From contig BCKL01000001.1 in assembly GCA_001600635.1 (NCBI GenBank), forward strand, positions 1,096,808-1,160,807: a stretch of DNA of 64,000 nucleotides, in the 5' to 3' direction. The position numbers were made by a program, and so were the translations under genes. This stretch comes from Leucosporidium creatinivorum. Lineage: Eukaryota > Basidiomycota > Microbotryomycetes > Leucosporidiales > Leucosporidiaceae. The notes under the pieces are model-generated. The model had not been told where the DNA came from, ran no database searches, and saw only the letters and a list, made by a program, of their open reading frames with translations. Positions 1 through 11,454 of this stretch are shown here, one piece after another; the stretch's first letter is position 1; the number at the start of each line of letters is the position of its first letter.

Positions 1-23
1 TGCCCCGACGCGAGGCGAGCCTT

Positions 24-1208
24 TTATTCGAGAGTCGTTCTACTCAGCGCCGCGACCAGCTCGTTCTGTAACCGATCCATCTCCCTCTTCTTCTCGTCCT
101 CCATCTTACTCTCCGCCTTCCCTACTTCCCGCTCCGCCTCACTCGCAGCCAGCGTCTCGTCCAACTCTGCCCAAAACGAAGCGGGCTTGTCGTCTATCCG
201 CTCGGAGGGAGCCCATTGTAGCGCGAGGTCGTTGAATGCTTCGAGGTGCTCTTTTGTTGAGGGGAGGAAGAGGATTTTGAAGAGGGGAGCTGTGAAGCAG
301 GGGAGTCAGCCGTGTGAAGGTTCGCCGAGGAATGAAGAGCTCACCAGCTTTCGAGATGTAAGGCGATTTGGCGGATGAGGTGGCGCTGGGATGTGTCCTG
401 TTAGACGAGCGAGATCAGCATGAGTCTCTTAGCGGAGGTCGAGGCGACAGCACTCACGGATCGTCGTACATGTCTAGGCGGTTGCCGAGGATGACGAGTC
501 GGCGGAGTTTTGCTGGATCCCAATTCTTGCGAAGCAGCTCGTTGAATAGCGGTCGAGGGCAGTGGGGCATGTACAGCAGGGTTACGGTCTCGAAGGTAAG
601 GTCGTGCTAAGCGAGGAGAGAAGCTGCGAGTCAGCTCGGCGCTAGCAAAGGTCTGCGAAAGGGAAGCTCACCTCGGCCTTGAGGGCATCCAGACCCTCGT
701 CCAGGAAGTATTCGTAATCCTCTTCAGCAAAGACAGGATCATAGATGGTCGTCTTAGCCTGCAGCTGTACACCGAAGGGAAAAAGTCTGAGCTTGCGGAG
801 AGCTTAGCGACCGAGAGAAGCGACGTACAGCATCTCCGATCTCGGCAATGAGCTCTTGCAGAAGGATGAACTGCTCTTGAGATTTGCGAGAGTCGGCGAC
901 GCTCCCCAGGCCGAGGCAGACGAGCGAGACGGGTGGAGGGCAGGGAGAAGGAGCGCCGGGCTGCGAGGAAGGTAGAAGGGCGTTCCGTAGGAGTTCTGTA
1001 CCATCAAGATCAGTCTCAGAGATGCTCTGAGACGTTCAGAACCGAACTCACCTCGACAGGCAGCGAGGTAGCCGCTCTCGACGAGAGCTGCTCGACGAGC
1101 TTCAACGCGTTCAGCGACGGATCTCTCCCTGGGCTTGTTGGATTTCCCCTTGCGATTCTTGGGGGTCCGGACTTTCTTGTGAGAAACGTGTGTGAAATCC
1201 TCGGGCAT
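24..1208 (-). CDS. SRR1-like domain protein
   Basis: Six exons (1052-1208, 829-995, 672-764, 458-606, 345-397, 24-289) join in frame to a 294-residue protein. The SRR1 family is known from light and clock signalling in plants and from small conserved proteins in fungi; its biochemistry is poorly defined. Visible family blocks are a central VSLVCLGLGSV strand, then YDPVF, then LLYMPHCPRPLFNELL and LVILGN near residue 185. The N-terminus is basic (KKVRTPKNRKGK), and the C-terminal 60 residues are acidic and charged, probably helical. The start is the first ATG of the lysine-rich exon. All introns have GT-AG ends. The next gene starts about 100 bp away head-to-head, so the two probably share a promoter. 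Family call is solid, function is not. Confidence 0.82.
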
Positions 1209-1314
1209 GATTGAGAGCAGAACAGCTCAGAACAGGAAGACGTCGAAGGGCAAGAAGTTGAAAGAGAAGCTTGGCTCCTGCGTTATTGCTCGTCTACATA
1301 ATACTCGCTCTACG

Positions 1315-2086
1315 ATGGACCCGCAGTTCTACACACAGTTCAACAGTGCTCAGCCTGCTGCTCCCTCGACCAACACCTCGCTCGCTCAACTGCTGCATCG
1401 CGCCGACGTCCTTTCGACCGCTTTCAACAACCATCACTCGTCCTCTTTCAACAATGTCCAGTCCTGCCAGTCTGCCTTCACTCAGCTACAGAACCTGCTC
1501 GCTATGCCTTCGACGCCGGTGACTAGGTCGCGGCCAGAGGGCGGCATGAAGGAGCGAGGGATGATCAAGGTGCGTTTCGTTCAACTATGCGCGGGTCGCT
1601 GGGCTGCAGGGCTGACTCGTGCGGGTTGGCTACAGGTACAAGAAGTCATCGAAGAAGCGCTCGCTGGCGTACGAGAGGATCTCGGCAAGATGGAGCGAGA
1701 CGTCGAGCAGCTCAATGCCCTCCTCTTCGAAGCCGATCTCTTCCTCGCCACGCCTGGAACCGCTCTACAGCATGGACTGAACCCGAGGGAGGCGCTCACG
1801 CATGTCAGCGGACTGTTCGCTCAGTATCAGGCCGAGCTGATTAGGCTGAGGTAGGTTCGGCGCTCGGCGGAAGAGCTCGCCGAGTATGGAGCTGAATCTC
1901 TTTGTGACACATAGGGAGGTGCTCGCCGATTTCACGACCGAGGAGATTCAAGTGGACGAGTTTGTAGAGGAGTGGAGGGTCATGAAGGAGGTTGACAAGG
2001 GGCAGGAGGCCGAGTTGTCGGACTTGGTCGATGTGTTGGGCAGCTGGGGAGCTACGGGCGGAGGGCTCGATGTCGAGATGAGCTAG
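1315..2086 (+). CDS. Small coiled-coil protein, unknown
   Basis: Three exons (1315-1569, 1636-1850, 1915-2086) give 213 residues. The N-terminus is Gln/Asn/Ser-rich (MDPQFYTQFNSAQ). From about residue 25 the chain is predicted helical, with heptad-like stretches around KMERDVEQLNALLFEADLF and FAQYQAELIRLREVL. The length and helical content resemble small adaptor subunits such as Mediator or kinetochore subunits, but I recognise no diagnostic motif and do not assign one. The second intron uses a GTAGGT donor. The gene is divergent from the SRR1-like gene and convergent with the sulfoxide reductase, with about 185 bp between stop codons. Confidence 0.68.
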
Positions 2087-2270
2087 GCGGTGTGCTACAA
2101 TGCGGATGGAACGCTGCGGGTCGGCCGAGGTGAGTGGGATACACTGCTTTGTTCCTGGCTTCCACCGAGCCGAGCTCTGCTGACGATCCGACGCTCTCCA
2201 GTCTGCGCTACAATTTTCGCCCTCCTCTCTCGACTCTTGATCCTGTAATACTCCTTCCGTTCACCTCGCC

Positions 2271-3133
2271 CTACAACTCCCAAATTACGACCTTCACGAA
2301 CGCCTCCACGAACTTCTCCAACCCCACCCTGTCCTCTTCCCCGAAGGCTCCCAACCCCTCGCAATCCACATCCAACACCCCCACGACCACACCCCCAACC
2401 TTGACCGGCACGACCACCTCACTCTTCGTCATCCCATCGCAAGCAATGTGTCCCGGCCGAGCCTCCACATCCGGAACGACTACCGTCTCCCCTGCGAGGA
2501 AGGAAGCGGCGCAGACACCTACTGGACGGGTTCTCGTGGGGACGAGGGAGACGCTGTTGCAGGCTGGTCGGCCGTGGAAGGGACCGAGGATGAGGGTTGA
2601 GGGGGTGGAGTTGAGAGGAGTCGGATTGGAGCGGAGGAGGAGGGAGGGGTGGAGGTAGAAACCTGTGGAAAGTGTTGTAGGGATGTAAGCGAGTTGCGCT
2701 GGGTGTGGAACAGGCTCCGAGAGATGAGAGCAAAGCGAAGGCCGGCCCGGAAGCTCGCGCCGAGAACGGCGGGATTTCGAGGAGGAAGGCTGAGACTGCT
2801 TCGGAGAGCAATGGAGATGACTGCTTACCTGCCCAGTTGACTCGACGACCAGCTTCCCGTCCCCAAGCAGCTTCAAAGTTCTCAAACGAGCCGAAGAGGA
2901 GGGAAGCGGCGTTGGAAGCCGTCGTAAAGAGGTTTGAGGTGCCGTCTGGTGGTGATGCCGGTGCGAGGAGATGACCGAGAGTCTCTGTTACATGCTCGTA
3001 GAAGTCGGCTTTGGATTGGCTGTGTAGTAGAGCCGAGCGAGAGTCAGCTAAGCGAAAGAAGGGGGAAAGACGCAAGGGGAGCTTACACCGAGTCTGGTAG
3101 AGCGAGGGAATCGGCGTGAGTGGTGCCCATCAT
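2271..3133 (-). CDS. Free methionine-R-sulfoxide reductase (GAF domain)
   Basis: Exons 3087-3133, 2829-3019 and 2271-2662 encode 209 residues, close to the usual fRMsr length of 160-200. The enzyme reduces free Met-R-sulfoxide using cysteine chemistry inside a GAF fold, protecting against oxidants in the cytosol. Visible motifs are ILGPFHGRPAC, VGVCAASFLAGETVVVPDV, PGHIACD and VVVGVLDVDCEGLGAF, which match the family's conserved cysteines and GAF core. The start is a double ATG (MMGTTHAD). The frame stays open upstream to 3346, so an extra 5' exon is possible. The second intron is 166 nt, longer than most here. Yeast homologue: YKL069W. Confidence 0.88.
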
Positions 3134-3245
3134 GTTCTGTAGTCGAGTTGAGTTGAAATAATTGAGCGAAATGGCAGGAGAAAGAGCGCTGAAAGTCGAG
3201 CTTCCAAGCTTGCCCTCCTCGTTTCCGCTTCGTCGAGCTCGTGAG

Positions 3246-4380
3246 ATGGAAGGACACCTCGCCGAGGCAGCAGCGCAAGCAGCGGCGACTGCTGCAGCTG
3301 ATTGGAGTACAGGCGCCTCGTTCAGCACTACTACGCCCTGCAGCAATGTTTGGGCTCACGACGAGGTGAGTTGAGCCCTGGTCTGAAGGTCTGCTGTCGC
3401 GTGGAGGTGTTGACCTGCAGCTCTTCTACAGCACCAAGACTTGCAAGTACGCTACACCAAAGCTCTCGAGGATCTGTCGGCTGCTCGTCAAGAAGTCATT
3501 CGCCTGACCCAAGAGCTCAGCGCTGCGAAGCGTGAGTTTGCGGCCGCGTACGAGCAGGAAGCAGGCAGCTGACTTTTTCACATCGATACAGCTGCCCGTC
3601 AACGCGCCCCTCGCTCCCCTGCAGTCGATCTCAACGTCAACAGCCCCGACTCGGGCCAGCACGCTCCTGCTCCCGCTCATCCTCGACCCATCCTCGGTCC
3701 TCTCCCCTCGCAACCGCCCGACCCCATCGACCTGGTCAAGTACCACGACGAGGTCTCCAACTGGGTCCGACCCGTCTACGCGCCCCAGCAGGTCGCCCAC
3801 ATCACCAACTTCTTGAGCAGTCAGGCCGTCGTTACCAACTTGAGGAATGCCATGGTCGACTTGGATGGTCAGGTGCCCACGACGCAGGAGTGGAAGCAGT
3901 GGTGCGCGGACAGGCTCGTTGTGGTTCGAGGTGAGCTTCCTCGCTCGGTCCCCTCCTGCCTCGGCGCAAGCTAATCCTCCCCTTTTCGCGGCTCAACCAG
4001 ACATCCTCGACCCCGGAAGAACCTGGCGACAACAACAGGAGGAGCACAAGCGTCTCGCCGTCGCCGTCATCGAGAAGCGCTGGCCGACTCTCACCCTCTG
4101 CGAGTCGGACGTCTGCTGGAAGGCTTCCCAGTTCCTCTCGAAGCGCTTGGACGAGGTCATCAAGCTTGGGCATGCGGGTCAGAAGAGCAAGATGCTGAGG
4201 TGAGTACACCCTTCTCTGTTGTCCAGGACTCTTTGGACGTCTGCAGAGGCCGACACAGCAGCGCCGAGAATGAAGCTGACCGTCACCATCTTCACCCTTC
4301 ATAGGCAAGGCAGCAACGGTCCTCTCGATAGGAACATTGACGACCGCTTGATGGATGATGCGCCTTTGCTCTACTCGTGA
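3246..4380 (+). CDS. Coiled-coil protein of unknown function
   Basis: Exons 3246-3365, 3432-3531, 3592-3930, 4001-4199 and 4305-4380 give 277 residues. There is an Ala-rich N-terminus, a short coiled coil around residues 41-75 (KALEDLSAARQEVIRLTQEL), a Pro-rich linker, then a helical region with several tryptophans (EVSNWVRPVY, EWKQWCADR, RTWRQQQEEHKR). I recognise no family. The C-terminus is uncertain: bases 4377-4443 form a model intron (GTGAGC donor, GAGCTGAC branch site, CCAG acceptor) that would remove the stop at 4378-4380. The best protein-like frame beyond it (QMLDALLEPSIALYMLC, to a stop at 4627-4629) does not match the splice phase. The start could also be 3162 or 3171 in the same frame. 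Confidence 0.6.
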
Positions 4381-4868
4381 GCGGCCGATGGACGGTGGGT
4401 TGGTCCCCTCGAAGCGCCGAACCTCCGAGCTGACCTTTGCCAGGCTTCGCAGATGCTTGACGCTTTACTTGAACCTTCGATCGCCTTGTACATGTTGTGT
4501 TTGCAATCCCTACCTGATGTGCCAGCTTCCATCACCTCGACTTCGCCAGCGGCTGCCCTCGGCGCCTACCACTCGGGGCATCCGACGGTCAACTGGTTTC
4601 GCTCCTCTCGTCTCAGCTCCAGCAGATGACCGTAGACACTCATGACACTCAACCTCTTGACTCGAATGCTATTACTATGGGGACGAGCTGCTCCACTCAC
4701 CCGGTCGCCTGCAGGCTGGCAATGCCAGACCGAGCGTGGAAAGAGGTGCGAAGGGTGATCGGCTGCGAAGGCGGGGAGACGGGAAGGGAGAGTATTACAA
4801 TCTCCGAAGCCGAAGCAGCTGCTTGATCTTTTGTATCTTTCGACTGTGCGCTGCCGACCTACACGCCA

Positions 4869-6964
4869 ATGCAGCAAGCAGGTCGGTTCCAGGAGGTTGA
4901 AGGTCTCGACCCTGCCGCCGAAACACAAGCCGGCCTCCCTTTGCAAGGTTGCCCTCCTGCGCATCCAGTCGGAGAGGAGCAGCACTTGACCAGCGCTCGC
5001 CGACCTTCGAACACCGTGGCTCGACGACGAACCTCGACCGGGGCCGAGGGACTACCGCCCTCTCTCCCCTCCTCATCCCACACCCCTCTCGCTTCGATGA
5101 ACACGGCCAGCAGCTCTGGTACCTCGCGCACGAGCGATGCCGGGCTCACTACAGGCTTAACAGGGAGGAATAGGATGCTCTTGCCCGTCAACTTGGCCGT
5201 CAGGCGCGGCTCAGCTCAGTTCGACGCCATGAAGAGCTCCCTCAGCAATCACCCAGCGCTGGCCAAGCGGAACCGAAGCAAGTTCTTGGGCGGAGTAGTA
5301 GGGACGCTGCTGCTGGTGTACATCATCTCGAGGAATCTGTGAGTGGTCTTTTCGGTCTACTGGGCTGCAGCAAGGAGCAGAGGATGCGGAGAGCGCCTCG
5401 CGTGGCTTGTTTATGGAGTGAAGGGTCAAGGAGACCTCGGATGAGCTCTGTAGAGCAGCAGCAGATAGCTGACCATCTTTTGTATCTACTCATCTAGCAC
5501 CGGCTCGCGACGGCCGTCAACAGGACCGCCCTGCGACGCTCACGCTGCTCCCGGCCGACTCCTCATGAACCTCACCTCACCGCTGCACACTCACTGGCGA
5601 CCACTCAACGAGGTCGAGTGCCCAGCTCTACCACCATATCTCGCTTCCCTTTGGGAGCTCACTCACGGCCCCGACCGCGATCTCCCCCGCTACGCCGACT
5701 CGGTCTTCTCGGAGGACTACCGCTTGCTCGGCGCTTCACCAGAACCCTTCCCCGCCTCCTGGCTTACCTCCACCAATGGAAGCAACATCGAGCACGATCC
5801 CATCTACTTCCTCCGCAAGAAGCGCTCCACCCCTCCAACAGTCCTCGTGATTGGCGATTCGGTCGACCGGAACGGCCTCGTCCACTTCTGCCAGCTCTTC
5901 AAGCGCAACGTCACCATCTCCCACTACCACGACGTTCATCGCCATCCTCCAGATGCCCCAGCAGGCGATCTGACGAAGGGGCACGGTCCCAAGTTCGAGG
6001 GATGGGACCAGCGAGGCTTGCCCCATCTCTGCGAGATTCCGTTCTACTCGGAGAAGGGACGAGGACACTCGGGAGTCGCCATGCGCGTCGTCAACGGCTT
6101 CCACTACGGAATGGATGCTTTGGACGAGTTTGATACTCCCGACCATGCCGACTGGCATAAGCCTGGACGAGTCGAGGTCAGGATCGAGGAGCTTATGGTG
6201 CCGATGCTCGAGCAGATGGGAGGACCCGATAGCGTGGATGTGGTACAGCTGCATAGTGGGATGTGGGATCTGGCGAGGCGCACATCTCTTCACCTTCGTT
6301 TCCCGCCGAGCTGACCCTTTCTCCTCCTCGTAGGCTCTATTCGGCCTGCAAGACGACAAGACCAAGTGGAGTCTCACCGTCCCTCTCACGCCTGAGCAAC
6401 TCGCCTGGTGGCAAGAGCGCATGCGCCGTACCATCTATCACGTTCGACAGACGTTCCCGAGGGCGAGGGTCGTCTTCCGCAAGCTTCACCGAACAGACGA
6501 CTCGATCGCTGGCACGCAGTACATCACCAACCGTGAGTTTTTGGTAATTTAGTCTCACGCTCGCTTAACGCTGACTCTCATCCCCCTTCTCGCAGTGTGA
6601 GTGGCACTTCGGCGATGGCTCACCTCCGGCCCCGCCTTCCCAGCTCAGCGTTCTGACCCACTTCTCGTCCCGCAGGCGCGTCAACCAGCTCCGTCACCTA
6701 CAAGAGGAGGTCGCCAGGTCTGAAGGTCTCCCCATCTTCGGTCAGTCCAGCCTCCCTCGGCCCTCATCTCGCCCCTCGCTAACGCCTTCTTCTACCCTCG
6801 TAGACTTCGGCCACCTCCTGGAAGGCTACCAACTCTTCCAGGAAAAGGTCCACCCGCTTCTCGTGCCCGGTGGAGTCGTCTACGCCCAGAACTTGGTGCA
6901 TCAGCTGAGGCTGGCGCTGGAGAGCAAGGAGTCTTGGAGGAAGGGTTGGTTCAAGGGTGGTTAG
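4869..6964 (+). CDS. Type II membrane SGNH / PC-esterase-like protein
   Basis: Exons 4869-5338, 5498-6272, 6334-6532, 6596 alone, 6676-6740 and 6804-6964 give 556 residues. A single transmembrane anchor (FLGGVVGTLLLVYIISRNL) near residue 140 follows a polar N-terminus, so the rest should be luminal or extracellular. The catalytic region shows VLVIGDSVDRNG (SGNH block I with Ser), LHSGMWDLALFGLQDD, and a C-terminal FDFGHLLEGYQLF ... KVHPLL that carries the late Asp/His block. The family acts as esterases or O-acyltransferases on glycans or lipids; the substrate is unknown. Two splicing features are unusual: a GC donor at 6273 and an inferred one-nucleotide exon at 6596. Both are required to keep the family frame. 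Confidence 0.78.
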
Positions 6965-7512
6965 ATTATTGGAAGTATACGAGGTAATCTATTAGATATC
7001 ATGGTACAGGCCAGCAAGCCGCTGCAGAAGGAGCGCCTTCTCGATTTGGGCCCCATGCGGAGAAGAAGCTCGCCGTCATTTCGCTTTCGTCTCTCTCGCT
7101 CTTGCCGTTTCGCGCTCGCTTCTGCTACTTGTATCAGCTCAAGCTACTGTATCTGATCCTACTCGACAAGGTGAGCCCTCTACTCTGCTACACCGTCTGA
7201 GCCCTCCGCACTCGGGCACTCAGCTCGCCGTGCTCGCATGACTGGAGGAAGAGCTTCGCAGAGGACAGCAGAGGGCTCGGAGCAGCAGGGGGACCGCCGG
7301 GGAGATGGTAGCAACTCGGAGCTAGAGGTGGCAGCTCCCGGGACCCTGCTGTAGCCCGTCAAGCTGCTTCTCCCTCTGCGTTCTTCGCATCAACCCACCC
7401 CGCCTCCCCGCTCACAGACGATTATGCTAACTCGTGTACCGCTTTTTCAACCTACAGCAACCGCTACCAGCCTTCCTCCAGCCCAGCTCTCCTCGAACTG
7501 CCCCAGAACAGT
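6965..7512 (+). other. Gene-less stretch with a possible 5' UTR intron
   Basis: This 548-bp stretch holds the 3' UTR of the esterase-like gene and the promoter of the next. A donor-like GTGAGC at 7171 and a CTACAG acceptor just before 7460 could bound a 5' UTR intron of about 290 nt. The ATGs at 7000 and 7050 run into a stop after about 35-55 codons, so I do not use them as starts. Confidence 0.4.
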
Positions 7513-10500
7513 ATGGCGCGGGCTCCTAGTCCCGAGACTTCGCCGGAGGTCGATTTTGTAAGACAGTCGCTCGTGGCGTATATCGAATGTGCTTCAAGAA
7601 CGCTCCTGACTTCCGGATTCTTCGCAGGGAGCCTTCCTTCGACCCAGATCTCGCAACAGTGTCGCTCCGCCGAACTCTCGCCCCATCAGCAGCTATGCTA
7701 GCTACGCATCCGCTCCTCGCCCAGTCAGACCTTCGCCTACTCAGCAGAAGCTAGGAGCTCAACCTCACGGTCGGATGCGACAGGGAGCACCGAGGCTCGG
7801 CGGCTTGGGTCTCGGCGGAATCCAGAGCTCGCCTTCGCCTTTCGCTCCTCCTCCCGCTTCTCATACGCCCAAGAGGAAGTCGCCACCTCAGTCAACGACT
7901 CCAATTCCATCCACTCCTGCGACACGCAACTATGACTCAGCAGAAGTCGGCCGCCCCTTCCTGTCGCCCGAGATGGAGAAGGCTACCCTCCGAGAAGGCG
8001 CCTTCGCTCTGGACCGCCCTATTCCCGACCTCGGCACCAGTACGGCTCCTCCTCCCGACGACTTTCCTACTCCTGACTCGCCCTCGCCCTCACCGTCGCC
8101 CTTCTTAGGGCTCTCGCCGCCGACAAGCCCAACTTTGAATCGGCTCGACGCTCTCTCGGCGCCGCTCGAGATGCACGAGGTGGCTGAAGAGGGGCAGGAG
8201 GGGGCGTCTGGGATGATGGATGAGGTACTCGGGCTGGTCGAGGCCGAGTTGATGGGGCAGGAGGCGCATGATGAGCAGGGTCAGGTCGAGATATCGAGCG
8301 AGGAGGAGACCGAGTCTGAGTCCGAAGCGGAGGGGGGATCATCGCTGGCTAGCGAGTCAGAAGAGGAGGAGGAAGCGGTCCAAGATCCTACGCTCCCTTT
8401 TTCTCCAGCATCTGTCGAGCCCGAAGCGCGCAGTTCCTCGCCTCAGCCCTCCATCGCTTCGGCCGACTCATTCCACTCCCTCGTCTTGCCGCAGGAAGCC
8501 GAGGTCGACTCGAGCGGCTCGGAGAAGTCATTCGACGGTCCGACTACCCCTCCAGCTCTGCTCCCGGCTGCCCTCGCTGGGGGCGCCGTGCACGTCGAGG
8601 AGCCTACTCGGAGCATCGACGAGGTGCTGCTCGCCGACGTCCCCTCGCTCTCGGCGCCAACGAAGGAAGCTCACGCGCCAGAGATGGATCGCCAACCCTC
8701 AATATCCTTCTCCGACTCTTCCTCCTCCGACTTCGCCCCTTCCTCCCCTCGAAGCTCGATGTCGCGAGGTACTTCTCGCTCCACCTCGAGAAGCCGAGCT
8801 CCTCCGCCTCCTCGCCCACCTCGTGCTCGTCGGCCACCCGGGAGCTCCGTACACACGTCGCCTGCGCTCAGCCAGCGCACTTTCGAGGAGGATGGTCGGT
8901 CGGCGCCAACGGAGAAGGAGGTCGAGAAGGAGCCGGACGAGGCCGCCGCCCCCATATCTCCCTCGAAAACAACCTCATCTCCCATTCTCGTTCCAACTTC
9001 CCATTCCGCCAACTCGTCTCTCTCGATGAGCAGCCAACCCAGCGACGCTTTCTTCTTCGTTCCCCCTCCGCCTCAACCCACATCACCCAGCTCCGCCGAG
9101 ACAGCCACGGCTCCGCGATCACCGTCATCTCCAGTCGTCCCCGGATACGGAGGTCTTGGACTGCGACTGCCATCCTCGTTGCGGCCCAAGAGCTTCTACG
9201 CCGACCCCGAGGCGACTCCAATGGGCTCGCCGACCCGCCTCGGCGCTTCGCCTCCCTCCTTTCCTTCTCCGCCACTAGTCATCGCACCTCTAACTACGGT
9301 CGGAGGAGGGGTCACACCATTGGAGTCACCCGTAGCATCGGGAACGTCATCCCCACAGCCCTCCCGCCCGCTCGGCGCTGCTCGCTCTCCTCCCGCCAAG
9401 CCTACTCCAGTACCAGTCTTCACCGAGGTCTCCTCTCTCGACCCTGCCCCTCTTTCGACCATTTCATCTTCCCCTCTCACTCCTCCGACACCACCCGCCT
9501 CAGTATCGCCTGCTGAAGACCTCACCCCACTCGCCGAGGAGGAGTCAGGTCTCGCCGACATCGGCGTCGCCGCTGTCGGAGCTCTCGTTACGGGAGGAAT
9601 GGCGGTCGGCTACTCGGCATGGCGAGGATTATCGGCGGTGGCAAGTTCAGGGTGGGGCTGGAAGTCAGCAGCGCCGGTAGTGCAGCCGGTAACGCGCGTC
9701 GACGAGGAGGAAGAGGCGGAGGCCACCTCCGAGTCGAGTCTGCCTCGCTCGCCAGTGCAGGATGGGGACGCGGAAACGAGTCGAGGAGTTGAGGAGCACA
9801 CCGAGACGGGGGCAGAGCAGGCGGAAATTGACTCGTCGGCTATGTCGACGGAATGGGGCGAAGTTGCCTTCCCAGCGCCCGAAGGTGAGTCCCGCCCCTC
9901 TCCCCGAAGCTTCTCGGCTGACAAGACTTTCCTGCAGGATTCATCGAGGCTTTCAAGGAGGCTATGGCGCAGCTCGGACCGGAGGATCTTCTCGCCAACG
10001 ATAAGGTTGAGCTCGACGCTCAAGAAGCGGCCCACGACCTCGCCCTTCAGCTTCACCGCGAGTCCTCGGGGACTTCGAGCTCCCCAGCAACCTTCTCAAC
10101 ATATCCGTCTCGCGCTACCCCATTCCCCGCACCGCCCTCGCTCAACAAGCGCGCCTCGATGATCTCGCTCGGCGCAAGTTCGAAGAGGACTACCGACCGA
10201 GCAGGCGCCGGAGGACCCGAAGGGGAAGGAGACGAGTACGACGAGTTGATGGAGCTCGTTTCACCTCTCTTCGATACTCGCGTCGGTGACACCTCGCCCG
10301 CATCTCGCTACGCGGCTTCCGTCGGCGGCTTCGAGGGTGGACGACCCCTCTCGCGCACCTTCTCTGGATCCACCGAGTCGTCGGTCTCCTCCCGCCTTCC
10401 TCCCTCCTTCTCCGTTTCGCCCAGCCCGCCCATCGCTCGGGACACCCCTCGCCGCTCCTCCACAGGGAAGTCGAGCTTCTTCAGCTTCGGCAAGCGACGC

Positions 10501-11250
10501 CCCTCCATCGACTCGTCTCTGGCGCCACCAGCCTCCTCCTCAGCCTCCACCTCCTCGCATCAGCGCGCCATGTCTATCGACTCGGGATCCTCCGACTCGC
10601 ACGACGCAGCCAAGCTCAAGCGACGATCAAGCCTGTTCGGCGGCAGCAGCGTCAAATCGGCGGCGACCCTCTCCCCTCCCCTCTCCTCCTCCTCGCCAAT
10701 CGTTTCGCAGATCGTCGACACGACCTATGTATCCTACACCTCCGGCAAATCCTCGCGTCGACGCAGCTCCAGCGCCTCGACCATGTCCCTCTCGCCTTCA
10801 CCCTCCGCGCCACCACCCCTCCCTCCCATGCCAGCCTCATTCCAGAAGTCACCTCGGCGGTCGAGCATTCGCCTCGAGTCTCGCTACACCACTAGCGCTC
10901 CAGTCAGGGAGGGGAAGAAGATCTACACGGTGCGCTTTGCTAATGCGGACAGGGGAATCGGCTTGCGAAGCGTCGCCGAAGATGAGGCGCAGAGGGCAGG
11001 AGGAGATGCCCATGCGATGAAGTGGGTCGGAGTGGGGCGCGGAAACCGGTATGGTAACCTTCTGATTCAGGTGAGCTTACCTCTCTCGGCTTTCATCCAG
11101 CAACTGCTAATCTTATACCTCTCGCAGACCGACGCGGGCTCGGACGAGGTCTACGCCGAGCAGGTCGCCGAGATCAAGACCAAGTGGAGGCGATTCGGAG
11201 GTGCACAGAGGGGAGAGCAGCGTGATTGGACGAGGGTCAAGATCGACTAG
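7513..11250 (+). CDS. Large Ser/Pro-rich low-complexity protein
   Basis: Exons 7513-7557, 7628-9884, 9938-11070 and 11128-11250 encode 1,185 residues. Most of the chain is disordered: Ser/Pro runs, an acidic segment (EISSEEETESESEAEGG) near residue 170, and many SPP and SRSTSR-type phospho-site motifs. Near residue 610 a hydrophobic glycine/alanine stretch (GVAAVGALVTGGMAVGYSA) could be membrane-associated. The only folded-looking part is the last 100 residues, with KIYTVRFANADRGIGLRS, AMKWVGVGRGNRYGNLL and EIKTKWRRFGG; I do not recognise it. The start is the first ATG in the frame that splices cleanly (MARAPSPETSPEVDF). An earlier exon is possible. Phosphorylation-regulated scaffold is a guess from composition only. 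Confidence 0.7.
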
Positions 11251-11404
11251 CATGATGTCTCTTATAGCTTTCGCATGTCGCAATTCGTTCTCTGTAGTCT
11301 TCTCTGGCCGAGAGAGCAGGTACAGGTTAACAAGGTGATCCATTGGGCTAATCAAGACAAGTGAACGACGTCAAACAAGATACAGAACAGCTCCGCCCTC
11401 CGCT

Positions 11405-11454
11405 CGGCCCTCGTTCAGCCGTTCGAGGTCGGCCCTCGTTCAGCCGTTCGAGGT
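11405..11454. repeat. 25-bp direct tandem duplication over a stop codon
   Basis: A 25-bp unit beginning CGGCCCTCGTTCAGCCG occurs twice, exactly and back to back (11405-11429, 11430-11454). The copy nearer the gene contains the stop codon of the adjacent minus-strand gene (11440-11442). The second copy lies in its 3' UTR. Confidence 0.9.

Noticed and set aside
7775-10162. Continuous frame through the intron at 9885-9937 of the Ser/Pro-rich gene
   Set aside because: It runs on for 92 codons of Ser/Arg-rich sequence only because the intron lacks stops in one frame; the spliced frame has far better protein character and a perfect donor and acceptor.
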